64,000 bases of DNA, taken from assembly GCF_029490015.1 (NCBI RefSeq), contig NZ_CP120468.1:558001-622000 (forward strand), read 5' to 3'. The stretch's first letter is position 1. Every line of letters begins with the position of its first letter. This document shows positions 34,992 to 43,240 of the stretch, in pieces. This DNA is from Halobaculum limi (lineage in GTDB: Archaea; Halobacteriota; Halobacteria; Halobacteriales; Haloferacaceae). The position numbers and the translations under genes were made by a program. The notes below the pieces were generated by a model that saw nothing but the letters and a program-made list of their open reading frames with translations, was not told where the DNA came from and did not search any database.

Positions 34992-36653
34992 GTGCCCTTA
35001 GAGACGTCCTCTCGAGTCGTGCAGGCGCTGACCCGCCTCGGGTACAACGCCCAACGAGAGGCCGTCACCCTCATCGCCGAGTCCGACGCGCCCGAACTCC
35101 TCTTACAGGAGGCCGTCGAGGTCGCACCCGACGACGCACTCGTCATCACGGTCGACCACGTCCGTACGGCCCAAGACCGCGACCCCGTCCCCGACCCCGC
35201 GGGCGTTGACGACGCCACCTCGTCCGCCGCGAGCGACGTGGGAACGACTCCCACCAACACTCCCGACTCCGCCGGCGCTACTGACCCCGTCGACACCGCC
35301 GACGCGAGCGAGTCCACAGCTCACGATTCCGCCGCGTCGACGGCCGCAGACCCCTCCATTTCGACTGGAACTGAGCCAGGGAAGTCACCACCCGATACCG
35401 GAGGGGTTCCAGTCGAAACGGGGGGGTCGACGATCGGGAGTCGGTCGCCGACGCCGCCTGCCGTCGCCAACGATATGACCGGCCAGTCGACTGGGACCGG
35501 CGCGTACGACGAGTTCGTCGGCGTGTTCCGCGACCGGTACGAGCGGTTGTCAGGGCAACTTCGCGGGCGCGTGAACCACCGCCCGGCCGACTCCATCGAG
35601 GCGATGGGTGGCGGCGCGGACGTGGAGACTATCGGCCTCGTCAACGACATCCGCTCGACCGCCTCCGGCCACTGGCTCATCGAGTTGGAGGACACCACGG
35701 GGACGTTCCCCTGTCTGGTGATGAAAGACCGCGACATCGCGGACCTGGTCGATGAACTCCTCCTCGACGAGTGTATCGCCATCTCGGGGACGCTCGCGGA
35801 CGACGCGGGCATCGTCTTCGTCGACGCCATCCACTTCCCGGACGTGCCGCGGACGTACCGCCCGAGCACCGCCGACCGCCACGTGCAGGCGGCGCTCATC
35901 TCGGACGTGCACGTCGGCTCTCAGGAGTTCCTCGCGGACGCGTGGTCGCGGTTCGCAGACTGGCTGCACACCGAGGAGGCCGAGACAGTGGAGTACCTCC
36001 TCATCGCGGGCGACATGGTCGAGGGCGTCGGCGTCTACCCGAACCAAGACGAGGAACTCGACATCATCGACATCTACGACCAGTATGAGACGTTTGCGGA
36101 ACACCTGAAGGAGGTGCCCGGGGATATGGAGATCGTGATGATCCCCGGCAACCACGACGCGGTTCGCCTCGCGGAGCCACAACCGGGCTTCGACGAAGAA
36201 CTCCGCGAGATTATGAGCGCGCACGACCCGCAGATCGTGAGCAACCCCGCGATGGTCGACGTCGAGGGCGTGTCCGTCCTGATGTACCACGGCGTCTCGC
36301 TGGACGAAGTGATCGCCGAACTGCCCGCAGAAAAAGCGAGTTACGACGAACCCCACAAGGCGATGTACCAGTTGCTCAAGAAGCGCCACGTCGCCCCGCA
36401 GTTCGGCGGTCGCACCCGCGTTGCACCCGAGGAACGCGACTACCTCGTCATCGACGAGGTACCCGACGTGTTCCACACCGGCCACGTCCACAAACTCGGC
36501 TGGGGGAAGTACCACAACGTCCTCGCGGTCAACTCCGGGTGCTGGCAGGCGCAGACCGACTTCCAGAAGTCCGTCAACATCGACCCCGACGCTGGCTACG
36601 CCCCCATCCTGGATCTGGACACGCTCGATATGACCGTCCGGAAGTTCGTCTGA
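34992..36653 (+). CDS. polD1: DNA polymerase D small subunit (DP1, proofreading exonuclease)
   Basis: 553 residues from a GTG at 34992 (PLETSSRVVQALTRLGYNAQREAV); upstream frame sequence to 34653 overlaps sec11 and is not protein-like. A small N-terminal helical domain (~1-60) and a ~110-residue low-complexity linker lead to an OB-fold (GLVNDIRSTASGHWLIELED) and a Mre11-like phosphoesterase with SDVHVGS, IAGDMVEGVG, PGNHDAV, MYHGVSLDE and HTGHVHKLG. All metal-binding blocks are intact, so the 3'-5' exonuclease should work. It pairs with DP2 encoded elsewhere. The linker-coding DNA unexpectedly carries two inverted ORBs. Confidence 0.93.
   Translation: MPLETSSRVVQALTRLGYNAQREAVTLIAESDAPELLLQEAVEVAPDDALVITVDHVRTAQDRDPVPDPAGVDDATSSAASDVGTTPTNTPDSAGATDPVDTADASESTAHDSAASTAADPSISTGTEPGKSPPDTGGVPVETGGSTIGSRSPTPPAVANDMTGQSTGTGAYDEFVGVFRDRYERLSGQLRGRVNHRPADSIEAMGGGADVETIGLVNDIRSTASGHWLIELEDTTGTFPCLVMKDRDIADLVDELLLDECIAISGTLADDAGIVFVDAIHFPDVPRTYRPSTADRHVQAALISDVHVGSQEFLADAWSRFADWLHTEEAETVEYLLIAGDMVEGVGVYPNQDEELDIIDIYDQYETFAEHLKEVPGDMEIVMIPGNHDAVRLAEPQPGFDEELREIMSAHDPQIVSNPAMVDVEGVSVLMYHGVSLDEVIAELPAEKASYDEPHKAMYQLLKKRHVAPQFGGRTRVAPEERDYLVIDEVPDVFHTGHVHKLGWGKYHNVLAVNSGCWQAQTDFQKSVNIDPDAGYAPILDLDTLDMTVRKFV
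35350..35427. repeat. Inverted pair of ORBs inside polD1
   Basis: Left arm 35350-35371 (minus strand GTTCCAGTCGAAATGGAGG then GGT) and right arm 35406-35427 (GTTCCAGTCGAAACGGGGG then GGT). The 22-base arms match at 19 positions and contain the full TTCCAGTCGAAA core of the oriC1 boxes. They lie in the low-complexity linker coding region. The 34-base spacer is not AT-rich. Confidence 0.8.
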
Positions 36654-36735
36654 CTGCTCGCGTACGCACGCTCCGGTGTTCTCGGTGCTCGGCTGAACCT
36701 ACTTGTCGCTTCGACGCGTCGTTGCACCCGAAGCG

Positions 36736-37183
36736 ATGCCCTCCACGACCACACGCCGTCGGTACTGCACGTCGGTCGTCGCGGCCGTCGTCGCCGCGAG
36801 TGCGGGGTGTACCGGTACCGGACCGTCGTCGCCGGCGACGGACGACGATACCGACACGGCAACCGAGCGCTCGGCAGCGTCGATGACCGATTCCTCGGAC
36901 GACGGTACCGCTTCGACTGGACCCGACGGTGCAGGCGAGGGCTTGGATCTTCGCGAGGCCAACGTCACCGCGGTCGCCGTCGGCTGCGACGGACTGGAGT
37001 GTCGCTTCGACGTGACGCTGTATCACGACGTGCCCGAGAGCGAAGCTCTCGTGCGCCAATCAGAACGCTCTGCGTTCTGATGACGACGATGGCGAGGAAG
37101 GCTACGCGAACTGGTGGCAAGTGGAGACGGGGGAGACGACGGCGGTTCGGCAGGGACCAGAGCCTGACTCGTTCGCGGAGTGA
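36736..37183 (+). pseudogene. Lipoprotein gene interrupted by a palindromic insertion
   Basis: The frame from 36736 encodes a short lipoprotein: an Arg-rich start, a hydrophobic stretch, a lipobox (ASAGC), an acidic linker and a domain LREANVTAVAVGCDGLECRFDVTLYHD. It then stops early at 37080. The sequence continues in another frame (37085-37183) as DDGEEGYANWWQVETGE, the expected next part of this haloarchaeal lipoprotein type. The intervening ~55 bases consist of two hairpins and shift the frame. A 114-residue truncated product could still be made. I call it a pseudogene with moderate confidence. Confidence 0.65.
37030..37084. mobile_element. Small palindromic insertion, two hairpins
   Basis: Hairpin 1 is CGAGAGC-GAA-GCTCTCG (37035-37051). 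Hairpin 2 has perfect 10-base arms, ATCAGAACGC and GCGTTCTGAT, around TCT (37059-37081). The element is flanked by GAC (37027-37029 and 37082-37084), a possible short target duplication. It breaks the lipoprotein reading frame. No transposase is encoded, so it would have moved by another element's enzyme or arisen by replication error. Confidence 0.6.
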
Positions 37184-37291
37184 GGAGCGCACCAGCGACG
37201 CCGTCCACGCCGGGTGGTAGCACACGTGTTGTGTACTGCTCCGCGCACTCCCGCCGGCCGCTTATGTGTCGCACCGCGGTACGTGACGGCG

Positions 37292-38398
37292 ATGACCGAC
37301 GACCCGCTGTTTGCGGCGTTCGACCTGAACGGGCACACACTGGACAACCGCGTTGGTCTCGCGCCGATGACGCGCACGAGCGCCACCGACGAGGGCCATG
37401 CGACCGAGCGGATGGCTCGGTACTATGCCTCCTTCGCGCGTGGTGGCTTCTCGTTCCTCGTCACCGAGGGCGTTCACCCGGACGCGACCCACAGCCAGGG
37501 GTACGACAACCAACCCGGCCTCGCCACCGACGAACAGGCCGAAGCGTGGGAGCAGGTGGTCGACGCCGTCCACGACGAGGGGAGTGCGATCTTCGCCCAG
37601 TTGATGCACGCCGGTGCGCAGGCACAGGGCAACCGCTACGACTTCGACCCGGTCGCGCCGTCAGACCACCAACCGCCGGGTGAGCAGTCGGAACTGTACG
37701 GCGGGTCCGGACCGTTCCCCGAAGCCACTAGCCTCGACGCCGCGGACCTCGAGGACGTGCGTCGAGGGTTCGTCGACGCCGCCGAGCGTGCGGTCGACGC
37801 CGGCTTCGACGGCATCGAGGTCCACGCCGCCAACGGCTACCTCCTCCACGAGTTCGTCGACCCGACGGTGAACGACCGGGACGACGAGTACGGCGGCTCC
37901 CCAGAGAACCGCGCCCGCTTCCCAGCGGAAGTGACGGCCGCCATCGACGAGGCGACGCCCGCGGAGTTCGTCGTCGGCGTGCGCGCCTCCCAGGGCGCCG
38001 TCGTCGACGAGGAGCGAGTCTGGCCCGACGGCGAGGCGACTGCCGAGGCGTTGTTCACGGCGCTGGCCGAGGCCGGTGCCGACTACGTCCACGTCACCGG
38101 TGGTGACGCGACTGCACCCGAGGTGCCCGACACCGACCGCTCACTCGCGGAGTTGGCCGTCGACTACGCGGGCGACGACGCCGCGGTAATCGCCAACGGG
38201 AGCCTCGGCGACCCCAAGAATGCCCGTGCCGCGCTAGCCGACGGTGCAGACCTGATCACGCTCGGGACCGGTGCGCTCGCCAATCACGACTGGCCGAATC
38301 GGGTCGCCGCAGACGAGGCGTTGGACGACCTCGACCCGAGCGTCGTGTTCGCTCCCGACGCCTCCCTCAGCGACGCCGAGGTCCCGAGCGACGACTGA
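37292..38398 (+). CDS. NADH:flavin oxidoreductase, Old Yellow Enzyme family
   Basis: 368 residues forming an FMN-binding TIM barrel. Family segments are LDNRVGLAPMTRTSATDEG, FAQLMHAGAQAQ, DGIEVHAANGYLLHEFVDPTVNDRDDEYGGS (in parts: DGIEVHAANGYLLHEF, NDRDDEYGGS), RVGVRASQ-like VVGVRASQGA, YVHVTGGD and AVIANGSLGDPKNAR. Such enzymes reduce activated C=C bonds with NAD(P)H. The start at 37292 is supported by a TATA-like CTTATGTG at 37261-37268; the longer frame from 37214 is not. Substrate unknown. Confidence 0.9.
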   Translation: MTDDPLFAAFDLNGHTLDNRVGLAPMTRTSATDEGHATERMARYYASFARGGFSFLVTEGVHPDATHSQGYDNQPGLATDEQAEAWEQVVDAVHDEGSAIFAQLMHAGAQAQGNRYDFDPVAPSDHQPPGEQSELYGGSGPFPEATSLDAADLEDVRRGFVDAAERAVDAGFDGIEVHAANGYLLHEFVDPTVNDRDDEYGGSPENRARFPAEVTAAIDEATPAEFVVGVRASQGAVVDEERVWPDGEATAEALFTALAEAGADYVHVTGGDATAPEVPDTDRSLAELAVDYAGDDAAVIANGSLGDPKNARAALADGADLITLGTGALANHDWPNRVAADEALDDLDPSVVFAPDASLSDAEVPSDD

Positions 38399-38455
38399 CT
38401 CGGACGACCGATTCCAGCGATCGGCTCTGGCGACCGTCAGCGACCGTCGGCGCGG

Positions 38456-38884
38456 CTACGGTTCCTCGACACGATAGCGCGTCGTCGCCCTGCGTTCGAA
38501 CCGCGGGCCGGTGCCCGCCTCTGTGAATCCTGCAGACTCGGCTGCCTGTTTGAGGTCGTCTTCGTCTTCCATCACGAGCAGTTCGGCCGCCATTCCTTCG
38601 GTCGCCGCGAAGCGCAACGGCTCTTCGAGGAGGCGCTCTGCGGCCGCACGAGTGCCGCCGAACTGCGTGACGTGGACGGTGTCGCCGCGGACGTCGAAGC
38701 TTACGAACCCGAGGAGGTCGTCGGGGTCGGCGTCCAGATCCTCGTTCGGATCGGTCGCAGCCTCCTCTTCGACGGCGACGCGAACCGTTCGGTCGTGGAC
38801 GAGTCCTCGCATCGCGTCGGAGGGGGCGTCGGCGATGGCCGCGAGGGCGTCGGCATCCGCTTCGACCGCGTCCCGGACGTGCAT
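38456..38884 (-). CDS. GNAT-like acetyltransferase domain protein
   Basis: 142 residues opening MHVRDAVEADADALAAIADAP, the typical first strand and helix of GNAT proteins. FVSFDVRGDTVHVTQFGGT and a C-terminal AAESAGFTEAGTGPRFERR match the middle strands and the last strand-helix of the fold. The acetyl-CoA loop (Q/RxxGxG/A) is not clearly visible, so acetyl-CoA binding may be weakened or lost. Assignment is by fold pattern only. It is divergent from the methyltransferase gene. Confidence 0.6.
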   Translation of the reverse strand: MHVRDAVEADADALAAIADAPSDAMRGLVHDRTVRVAVEEEAATDPNEDLDADPDDLLGFVSFDVRGDTVHVTQFGGTRAAAERLLEEPLRFAATEGMAAELLVMEDEDDLKQAAESAGFTEAGTGPRFERRATTRYRVEEP

Positions 38885-39008
38885 ACGCGCTCTTCGGCCC
38901 CCTTCGTCCTAAACCCTCACCCCGGCGTCGTGTCGGTGAGGCCGGCTTCGTCGCTCGTCCTCGCCCGACACCGGCGGGGTATTTCCCGGCGGCCGCGAAC
39001 CGACGCGT

Positions 39009-39701
39009 ATGAGCGTTCGCGACGAGTTCGACGCCTGGGCCGCCGACGGGCGGGACAAGGGTATGGAAGAGCGACACTGGCACACCGCGAAACACGTCCT
39101 CGCGCGGATGCCCGTCGAGGACGGCGACGCCGTCTTGGATCTGGGTACTGGATCGGGCTACGCCCTCCGCGCACTCGCGGAGAACACGGGGATGACGCGC
39201 GGGTACGGTCTCGACGGCGCACCGGAGATGGCGCACAACGCCCGCGAGTACACCCGCGAGGCCGATCCTGCCGCGGACCTTGGCTTCGTCATCGGTGACT
39301 TCGGCTCTCTCCCCTTCGACGACGACTCGCTCGACCACGCGTTCTCGATGGAGGCCTTCTACTACAGCGCCGACCCCGTCGAGACGCTTCGAGAGATTCG
39401 ACGGGTGCTGAAGCCGGGCGGGACGTTCTACTGCGCGGTCAACTACTACGAGGAGAACGTCGCCAGCCACGAGTGGCAGGACAACATCGCCGTCGATATG
39501 ACGCGGTGGGACGCCGCGGAGTACCGCGCGGCGTTCCGCGAGGCCGGCCTCTACGTCGCTGAACAGGACAACGTCGCGGACCGGGAAATCGAGATTCCCG
39601 ACGCCGACGAGTTCCCGACGGAGAACTGGGAGACCCGCGAGGCGATGGTCGAACGCTACCGCTACCTCGGGACGCTGCTCACCGTCGGCGTCGCGCCGTA
39701 G
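39009..39701 (+). CDS. Class I SAM-dependent methyltransferase
   Basis: 230 residues. Motif I is VLDLGTGSGYALRAL, acidic motif II follows in the next strand region, and the post-motif DDSLDHAFSMEAFYYSADPVETLREIRRVLKPGGTFYC (in parts: DHAFSMEAFYYSADP, IRRVLKPGGTFYC) is of the UbiE/Methyltransf_11 type. The C-terminal region ANYYEENVASHEW-like NYYEENVASHEWQDN is conserved in haloarchaeal relatives. The substrate is unknown. Confidence 0.88.
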   Translation: MSVRDEFDAWAADGRDKGMEERHWHTAKHVLARMPVEDGDAVLDLGTGSGYALRALAENTGMTRGYGLDGAPEMAHNAREYTREADPAADLGFVIGDFGSLPFDDDSLDHAFSMEAFYYSADPVETLREIRRVLKPGGTFYCAVNYYEENVASHEWQDNIAVDMTRWDAAEYRAAFREAGLYVAEQDNVADREIEIPDADEFPTENWETREAMVERYRYLGTLLTVGVAP

Positions 39702-39761
39702 AACAGCGGGAACGAGGCGGGAGAGAAGGAGTCGCCGAAGAAGTCGAATCGGCTCAGTTCC

Positions 39762-40298
39762 TCACAGGAGGAACCGGAGCAGGCCGTCCTTGCGGAGTCC
39801 GAACCGCTCGATCAGCAGGGCGTCGACGCCGAGGACGCGTCCGGCGGCGACGGTGCCGATGGTGATGAACGCGACCAGGCCGAGGAGGTCGCCGTTCACG
39901 TAGCCGTGGGCCCAGTCGGCGTTCCCGAGGTAGAACAGCACCATCAGGACGCCGCCGAAGAACGCGGCCAGGCGGACGAGTGCGCCGACGATGAGGCCGA
40001 GACCGATGAGCGTTTCACCCACGGGAATCGCGACGTCGGTGAACGCGAGCAGCCACGGGGTGTTGGTGACCCAGACGAACAGGCCGTGGATCGGGCTCGC
40101 GCCAGTCGCGTTCGCCAGCCACCCACCCGCGGCGAACGGTTCGGGTGCGAGTAGTTTGGTCACGCCGGCTTGTAGGAACCACCAGCCAGTGATCAGTCGA
40201 AGCGCGACCAGCCAGTAGGTCGCAGCCGTGCCGTCGCGGAACTCGCCGAGGTCGAATCGGGTGGCGATGCGGGTCGTCGTGTGAGTGGTTGGAGCCAT
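39762..40298 (-). CDS. DoxX/DoxD-like membrane protein
   Basis: 178 residues with four membrane segments. LRLITGWWFLQAGVTKLL is the DoxX/DoxD start pattern, followed by an external loop (FAAGGWLANATGASPIHGLF), AIPVGETLIGLGLIVGALVRLAAFFG and FYLGNADWAHGYVNGDLLGLVAFI (first and last segments shown in parts). DoxD is a thiosulfate:quinone oxidoreductase subunit in Acidianus, but most DoxX-like proteins have no proven role. A TATA-like element lies only ~13-18 bases before the ATG (complement of 40311-40316), and another at 40386-40397, so the transcript start is unclear. Confidence 0.8.
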   Translation of the reverse strand: MAPTTHTTTRIATRFDLGEFRDGTAATYWLVALRLITGWWFLQAGVTKLLAPEPFAAGGWLANATGASPIHGLFVWVTNTPWLLAFTDVAIPVGETLIGLGLIVGALVRLAAFFGGVLMVLFYLGNADWAHGYVNGDLLGLVAFITIGTVAAGRVLGVDALLIERFGLRKDGLLRFLL

Positions 40299-40425
40299 CT
40301 TCTACACCTCTTATACCTGAGGAGACGAGGTGGGTGGTCAGGAACCCATCTGCTGGCTCTCTGAAACGGAGGGTCACCGTCTCAGTTATATACCAGATAC
40401 TGCCAGTCGGTACTCGGATCGTCCG

Positions 40426-41547
40426 TCACTCCCGTTCGACCACGCGCACGTCCGTCGGGTCGATGCCGAGCGTCACCGACTCGCCTGCCTCGAACGACCG
40501 TTCGCCGTCCGTTCGTGCCGTGAGACGGACGCCGTTCCAGTCGCAACGAAGGCGTGTCGCGTCACCGAGGAACTCGGTGCTCTCAACAGACGCCGGAAGT
40601 GGAATGTGATCGGCTGTCACGCCCTCGTCGCCACGGAAGACGTCGATTCGCTCGGGTCGGACGCAGACCACGAGCCGGTCGCCGTCGCCGGTCACCTCCT
40701 CCGGTTCGGGTGGAAGCGGGAGCGTTCCCTTGCCCGCGTTGTCGACGCGGATGCGAGGAGCACCTGATTCATCGCGCCGACCCTCGGCCACGCCCGCGAT
40801 GACGTTGTTGTCACCGAGGAACTCCGCGACGAACTGCGTCTCGGGGGCGTCGTACAGCGTCCGGGGCGTGCCCACCTGTTCGATGCCGCCGTCGTTGACG
40901 ACGGCGACGCGGTCGGAGACGGCCAGCGCCTCCTCCTGATCGTGGGTGACGTACACCGTCGTCAGCCCCAGTTCGCGCTGGATGTCGCGCACCTGCACGC
41001 GGAGTCGCTCCCGGAGACGAGCATCGAGCGCCGACATCGGTTCGTCCAGCAAGAGCAGACGCGGTTCGGGCGCGAGCGCCCGCGCCAGCGCCACTCGCTG
41101 TCGCTGCCCGCCCGAGAGTGTGTCGGGGTCGCGGTCGGCGAAGCCAGCGAGGTCGACGAGGTCGAGCAGTTCGGCAACCCGTTCGGCTCTCGTCGTCCCC
41201 GCGGGCGGGTCGGTGAACTGGAGGCCGTAGGCGACGTTCTCGCCGACGCTCATGTGCGGGAACAGCGCGTAACTCTGGAAGACGACCCCGATCCCCCTCG
41301 CTTCGGGTGGAACCCCACGCATCGACTCGTCGCCGATACTCACGGTTCCCGACGTCGGCTCTTCGAAGCCGGCGATACAGCGGAGTGTAGTGGTCTTGCC
41401 GCACCCCGAGGGGCCGACGAGCGTGAAGAACTCGCCCGGGTCGACCGTCACGTCGACGCCGTCGAGCGCGGTCGTATTGCCGTACTCGACCCGGAGGTCC
41501 TCCAGTCGAACCCCCGCTTCGTTATCCACGGAACTCACCTCCGACAC
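40426..41547 (-). CDS. ABC importer ATP-binding protein (thiamine/iron/spermidine type)
   Basis: 373 residues. ATPase motifs are GPSGCGKTTTLRCIAGFE, Q-loop FQSYALFPHMSVGENVAYGL, LSGGQRQRVALARALAPEP and LLLLDEPMSALDA. A C-terminal TOBE-like domain follows (VVCVRPERIDVF, ESTEFLGDATRLRCDW). It is the POT/FbpC/ThiQ class that energises binding-protein-dependent import. It overlaps the permease gene by 26 bases and completes a three-gene operon 44412-40426. The substrate is inferred from the binding protein. Confidence 0.88.
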   Translation of the reverse strand: MSEVSSVDNEAGVRLEDLRVEYGNTTALDGVDVTVDPGEFFTLVGPSGCGKTTTLRCIAGFEEPTSGTVSIGDESMRGVPPEARGIGVVFQSYALFPHMSVGENVAYGLQFTDPPAGTTRAERVAELLDLVDLAGFADRDPDTLSGGQRQRVALARALAPEPRLLLLDEPMSALDARLRERLRVQVRDIQRELGLTTVYVTHDQEEALAVSDRVAVVNDGGIEQVGTPRTLYDAPETQFVAEFLGDNNVIAGVAEGRRDESGAPRIRVDNAGKGTLPLPPEPEEVTGDGDRLVVCVRPERIDVFRGDEGVTADHIPLPASVESTEFLGDATRLRCDWNGVRLTARTDGERSFEAGESVTLGIDPTDVRVVERE

Positions 41548-43240
41548 GCTCGATGACGACGAACGAGGCGGCCGTCACTGCGAGCAACACGGTTCCCATC
41601 GCCGTCGCGGGACCGAGACGGCGGCCGATGAATCGCTCGACGGCGACGGGCATCGTGTAACTGCCGCCGCCCTCTGCGAGGATAACCGTCGAGTCGAACT
41701 CGCCGATGGAGATGGCGAACGCGAACGCCGCGCCCGCGACGACGCCCGGCCACACCAGCGGCAGTTCGACGTCGAGGACGGCCCGCGCCCGCGACGCGCC
41801 GAGCGCCCGTGCTGACTCGACGAGCGAGCGGTCCAGCGCGTCCAGCGGCGGTGCGACCGTGCGCACGACGAACGGGTAGGCGGCGACGGCGTGGGCGGCG
41901 ACGATGGCGACGGCGCCGGTGACGGTGAAGCGGTAGCCGAACGCCTCGAACCCGAACACCAGTCCGCGCAGGAGGCCGAGGCCGACGACGATGCCCGACA
42001 CCGCCAGCGGGGCCATCGAGAGTGCGTCGACGAGGAGTCGCCCGCGGAAGCGCCGGGTGGTGAGCACGCCCATCGCGACGCCGATGGGAAGCGCCACCGC
42101 CAGCGACGCGACGGCGAAGACGAGCGAGTTGACGATGGCGGGGAACGGCTTCACCTGGAACGCCGCGCCCGTGGTCTGTCGCTCGACGAGGAAGCGGTAG
42201 GCGTCCAACGTCAGGCGGCCGTCGACGCTGACGCTCGCGTACACCATACTCGCCAGAGGCGCGATGAACACGAGGCCGATGACGACGGCGTAGCCAGCGA
42301 TAGCCAAACGTCGCACCGTCCGCTCGCGCGTCCACGAATCGGGGACGAGCGGTCGGCGGGCGAGCGTCCGCGCGCCGCGTCGCCGCGTCGCCTGTCGCCG
42401 CTCGTAGCCGAGGTACAGCGCCGTCAGCGACAGCGAGACGCTCGTCTCCAACACGGCGAGTGAGGCGGCACGGCCGTACTCCAGTTGCCGCCGCGCCGAG
42501 TAGATGAACACCTCGATGGTGGCGAACTGCGACCCGCCGAGCGCCAGCGGGATGGCGAAGGTAGCGAACGTGAACACGAACGTCAGCGCCGCGCCCGTCG
42601 CCACCGCAGGAAGCAGTTGCGGGAGGACGACGTCCCGAAAGGCCCGCCGCGGCGACGCGCCCAGCGAACGGGCCGTCTCGACGGCGCTGGCGTCGACGGA
42701 CTCCCACGCCGCGGTCACGACGCGGGTGACCAGCGGCGCGTTGTAGAACGCGTGCGCGACGAGAATCGCTCCCAGCGACGGCAGGAGGTCGACTGTCGGG
42801 AGGCCGACGGCCGCGAGTACTCGGTTGAGCGTCCCGTTCGCGCCGAAGGTGGCGTAGAAGGCGGCGGCGACGAGGACGGAGGGAACGACGAACGGCACCA
42901 TCGTCACCGAACGGAGCGTGTCGCGGCCGCGGAACTCGAAGCGGGCGAGTATCCACGCGCCAGGCAGGCCGAGGACGACGCTCAGCACCGTCGAGAGGAG
43001 CGCCTGATACGCGGTGAACCCGAGGACGCGCCCGACGTAGAACTCGTCGGTGACCACCTCGAGTAGGGGGCCGAACGTGAGTACCCCGTCTTCCACGACG
43101 GCGTCGACGAACACCGTCGCGACGGGGTAGTAGAACAGCACCCCCAGGAGTCCGGCGGTGACGACGGCGAGAATCGGGAGCGCGTAGCGCTCGACGGCGG
43201 CGAGTGGACCGGACCCGCGGGCAGAGGCGGCCTCGCTCAC
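41522..43240 (-). CDS. ABC importer permease, fused double-domain (ThiP/FbpB type)
   Basis: 572 residues with 12 predicted membrane segments in two halves. Each half carries an EAA-type motif (ESVDASAVETARSLGASPRRAFRDVVLP in the first, RSLVESARALGASRARAVLDVELPLV in the second, here quoted in short form: ETARSLGASPRRAF and ESARALGASRARAV). Thiamine and ferric permeases have this double layout. I take the GTG at 43240, which overlaps the binding-protein stop (GTGA); a GTG/ATG frame reaching 43276 would overlap it by 40 bases. Confidence 0.86.
   Translation of the reverse strand: MSEAASARGSGPLAAVERYALPILAVVTAGLLGVLFYYPVATVFVDAVVEDGVLTFGPLLEVVTDEFYVGRVLGFTAYQALLSTVLSVVLGLPGAWILARFEFRGRDTLRSVTMVPFVVPSVLVAAAFYATFGANGTLNRVLAAVGLPTVDLLPSLGAILVAHAFYNAPLVTRVVTAAWESVDASAVETARSLGASPRRAFRDVVLPQLLPAVATGAALTFVFTFATFAIPLALGGSQFATIEVFIYSARRQLEYGRAASLAVLETSVSLSLTALYLGYERRQATRRRGARTLARRPLVPDSWTRERTVRRLAIAGYAVVIGLVFIAPLASMVYASVSVDGRLTLDAYRFLVERQTTGAAFQVKPFPAIVNSLVFAVASLAVALPIGVAMGVLTTRRFRGRLLVDALSMAPLAVSGIVVGLGLLRGLVFGFEAFGYRFTVTGAVAIVAAHAVAAYPFVVRTVAPPLDALDRSLVESARALGASRARAVLDVELPLVWPGVVAGAAFAFAISIGEFDSTVILAEGGGSYTMPVAVERFIGRRLGPATAMGTVLLAVTAASFVVIERVGGEFRG

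Noticed and set aside
40520-40545. Second ORB-like match in the same ATPase gene (GTTCCAGTCGCAACGAAGG)
   Set aside because: One change hits the conserved GAAA core, the trailing G run is broken, there is no mirror partner, and it lies in coding sequence of the TOBE-like domain.
41281-41320. ORB-like sequence inside the importer ATPase gene (minus strand GTTCCACCCGAAGCGAGG)
   Set aside because: It encodes the conserved GVPPEARGIGVVFQ stretch before the Q-loop, so the likeness is explained by protein sequence and codon bias.
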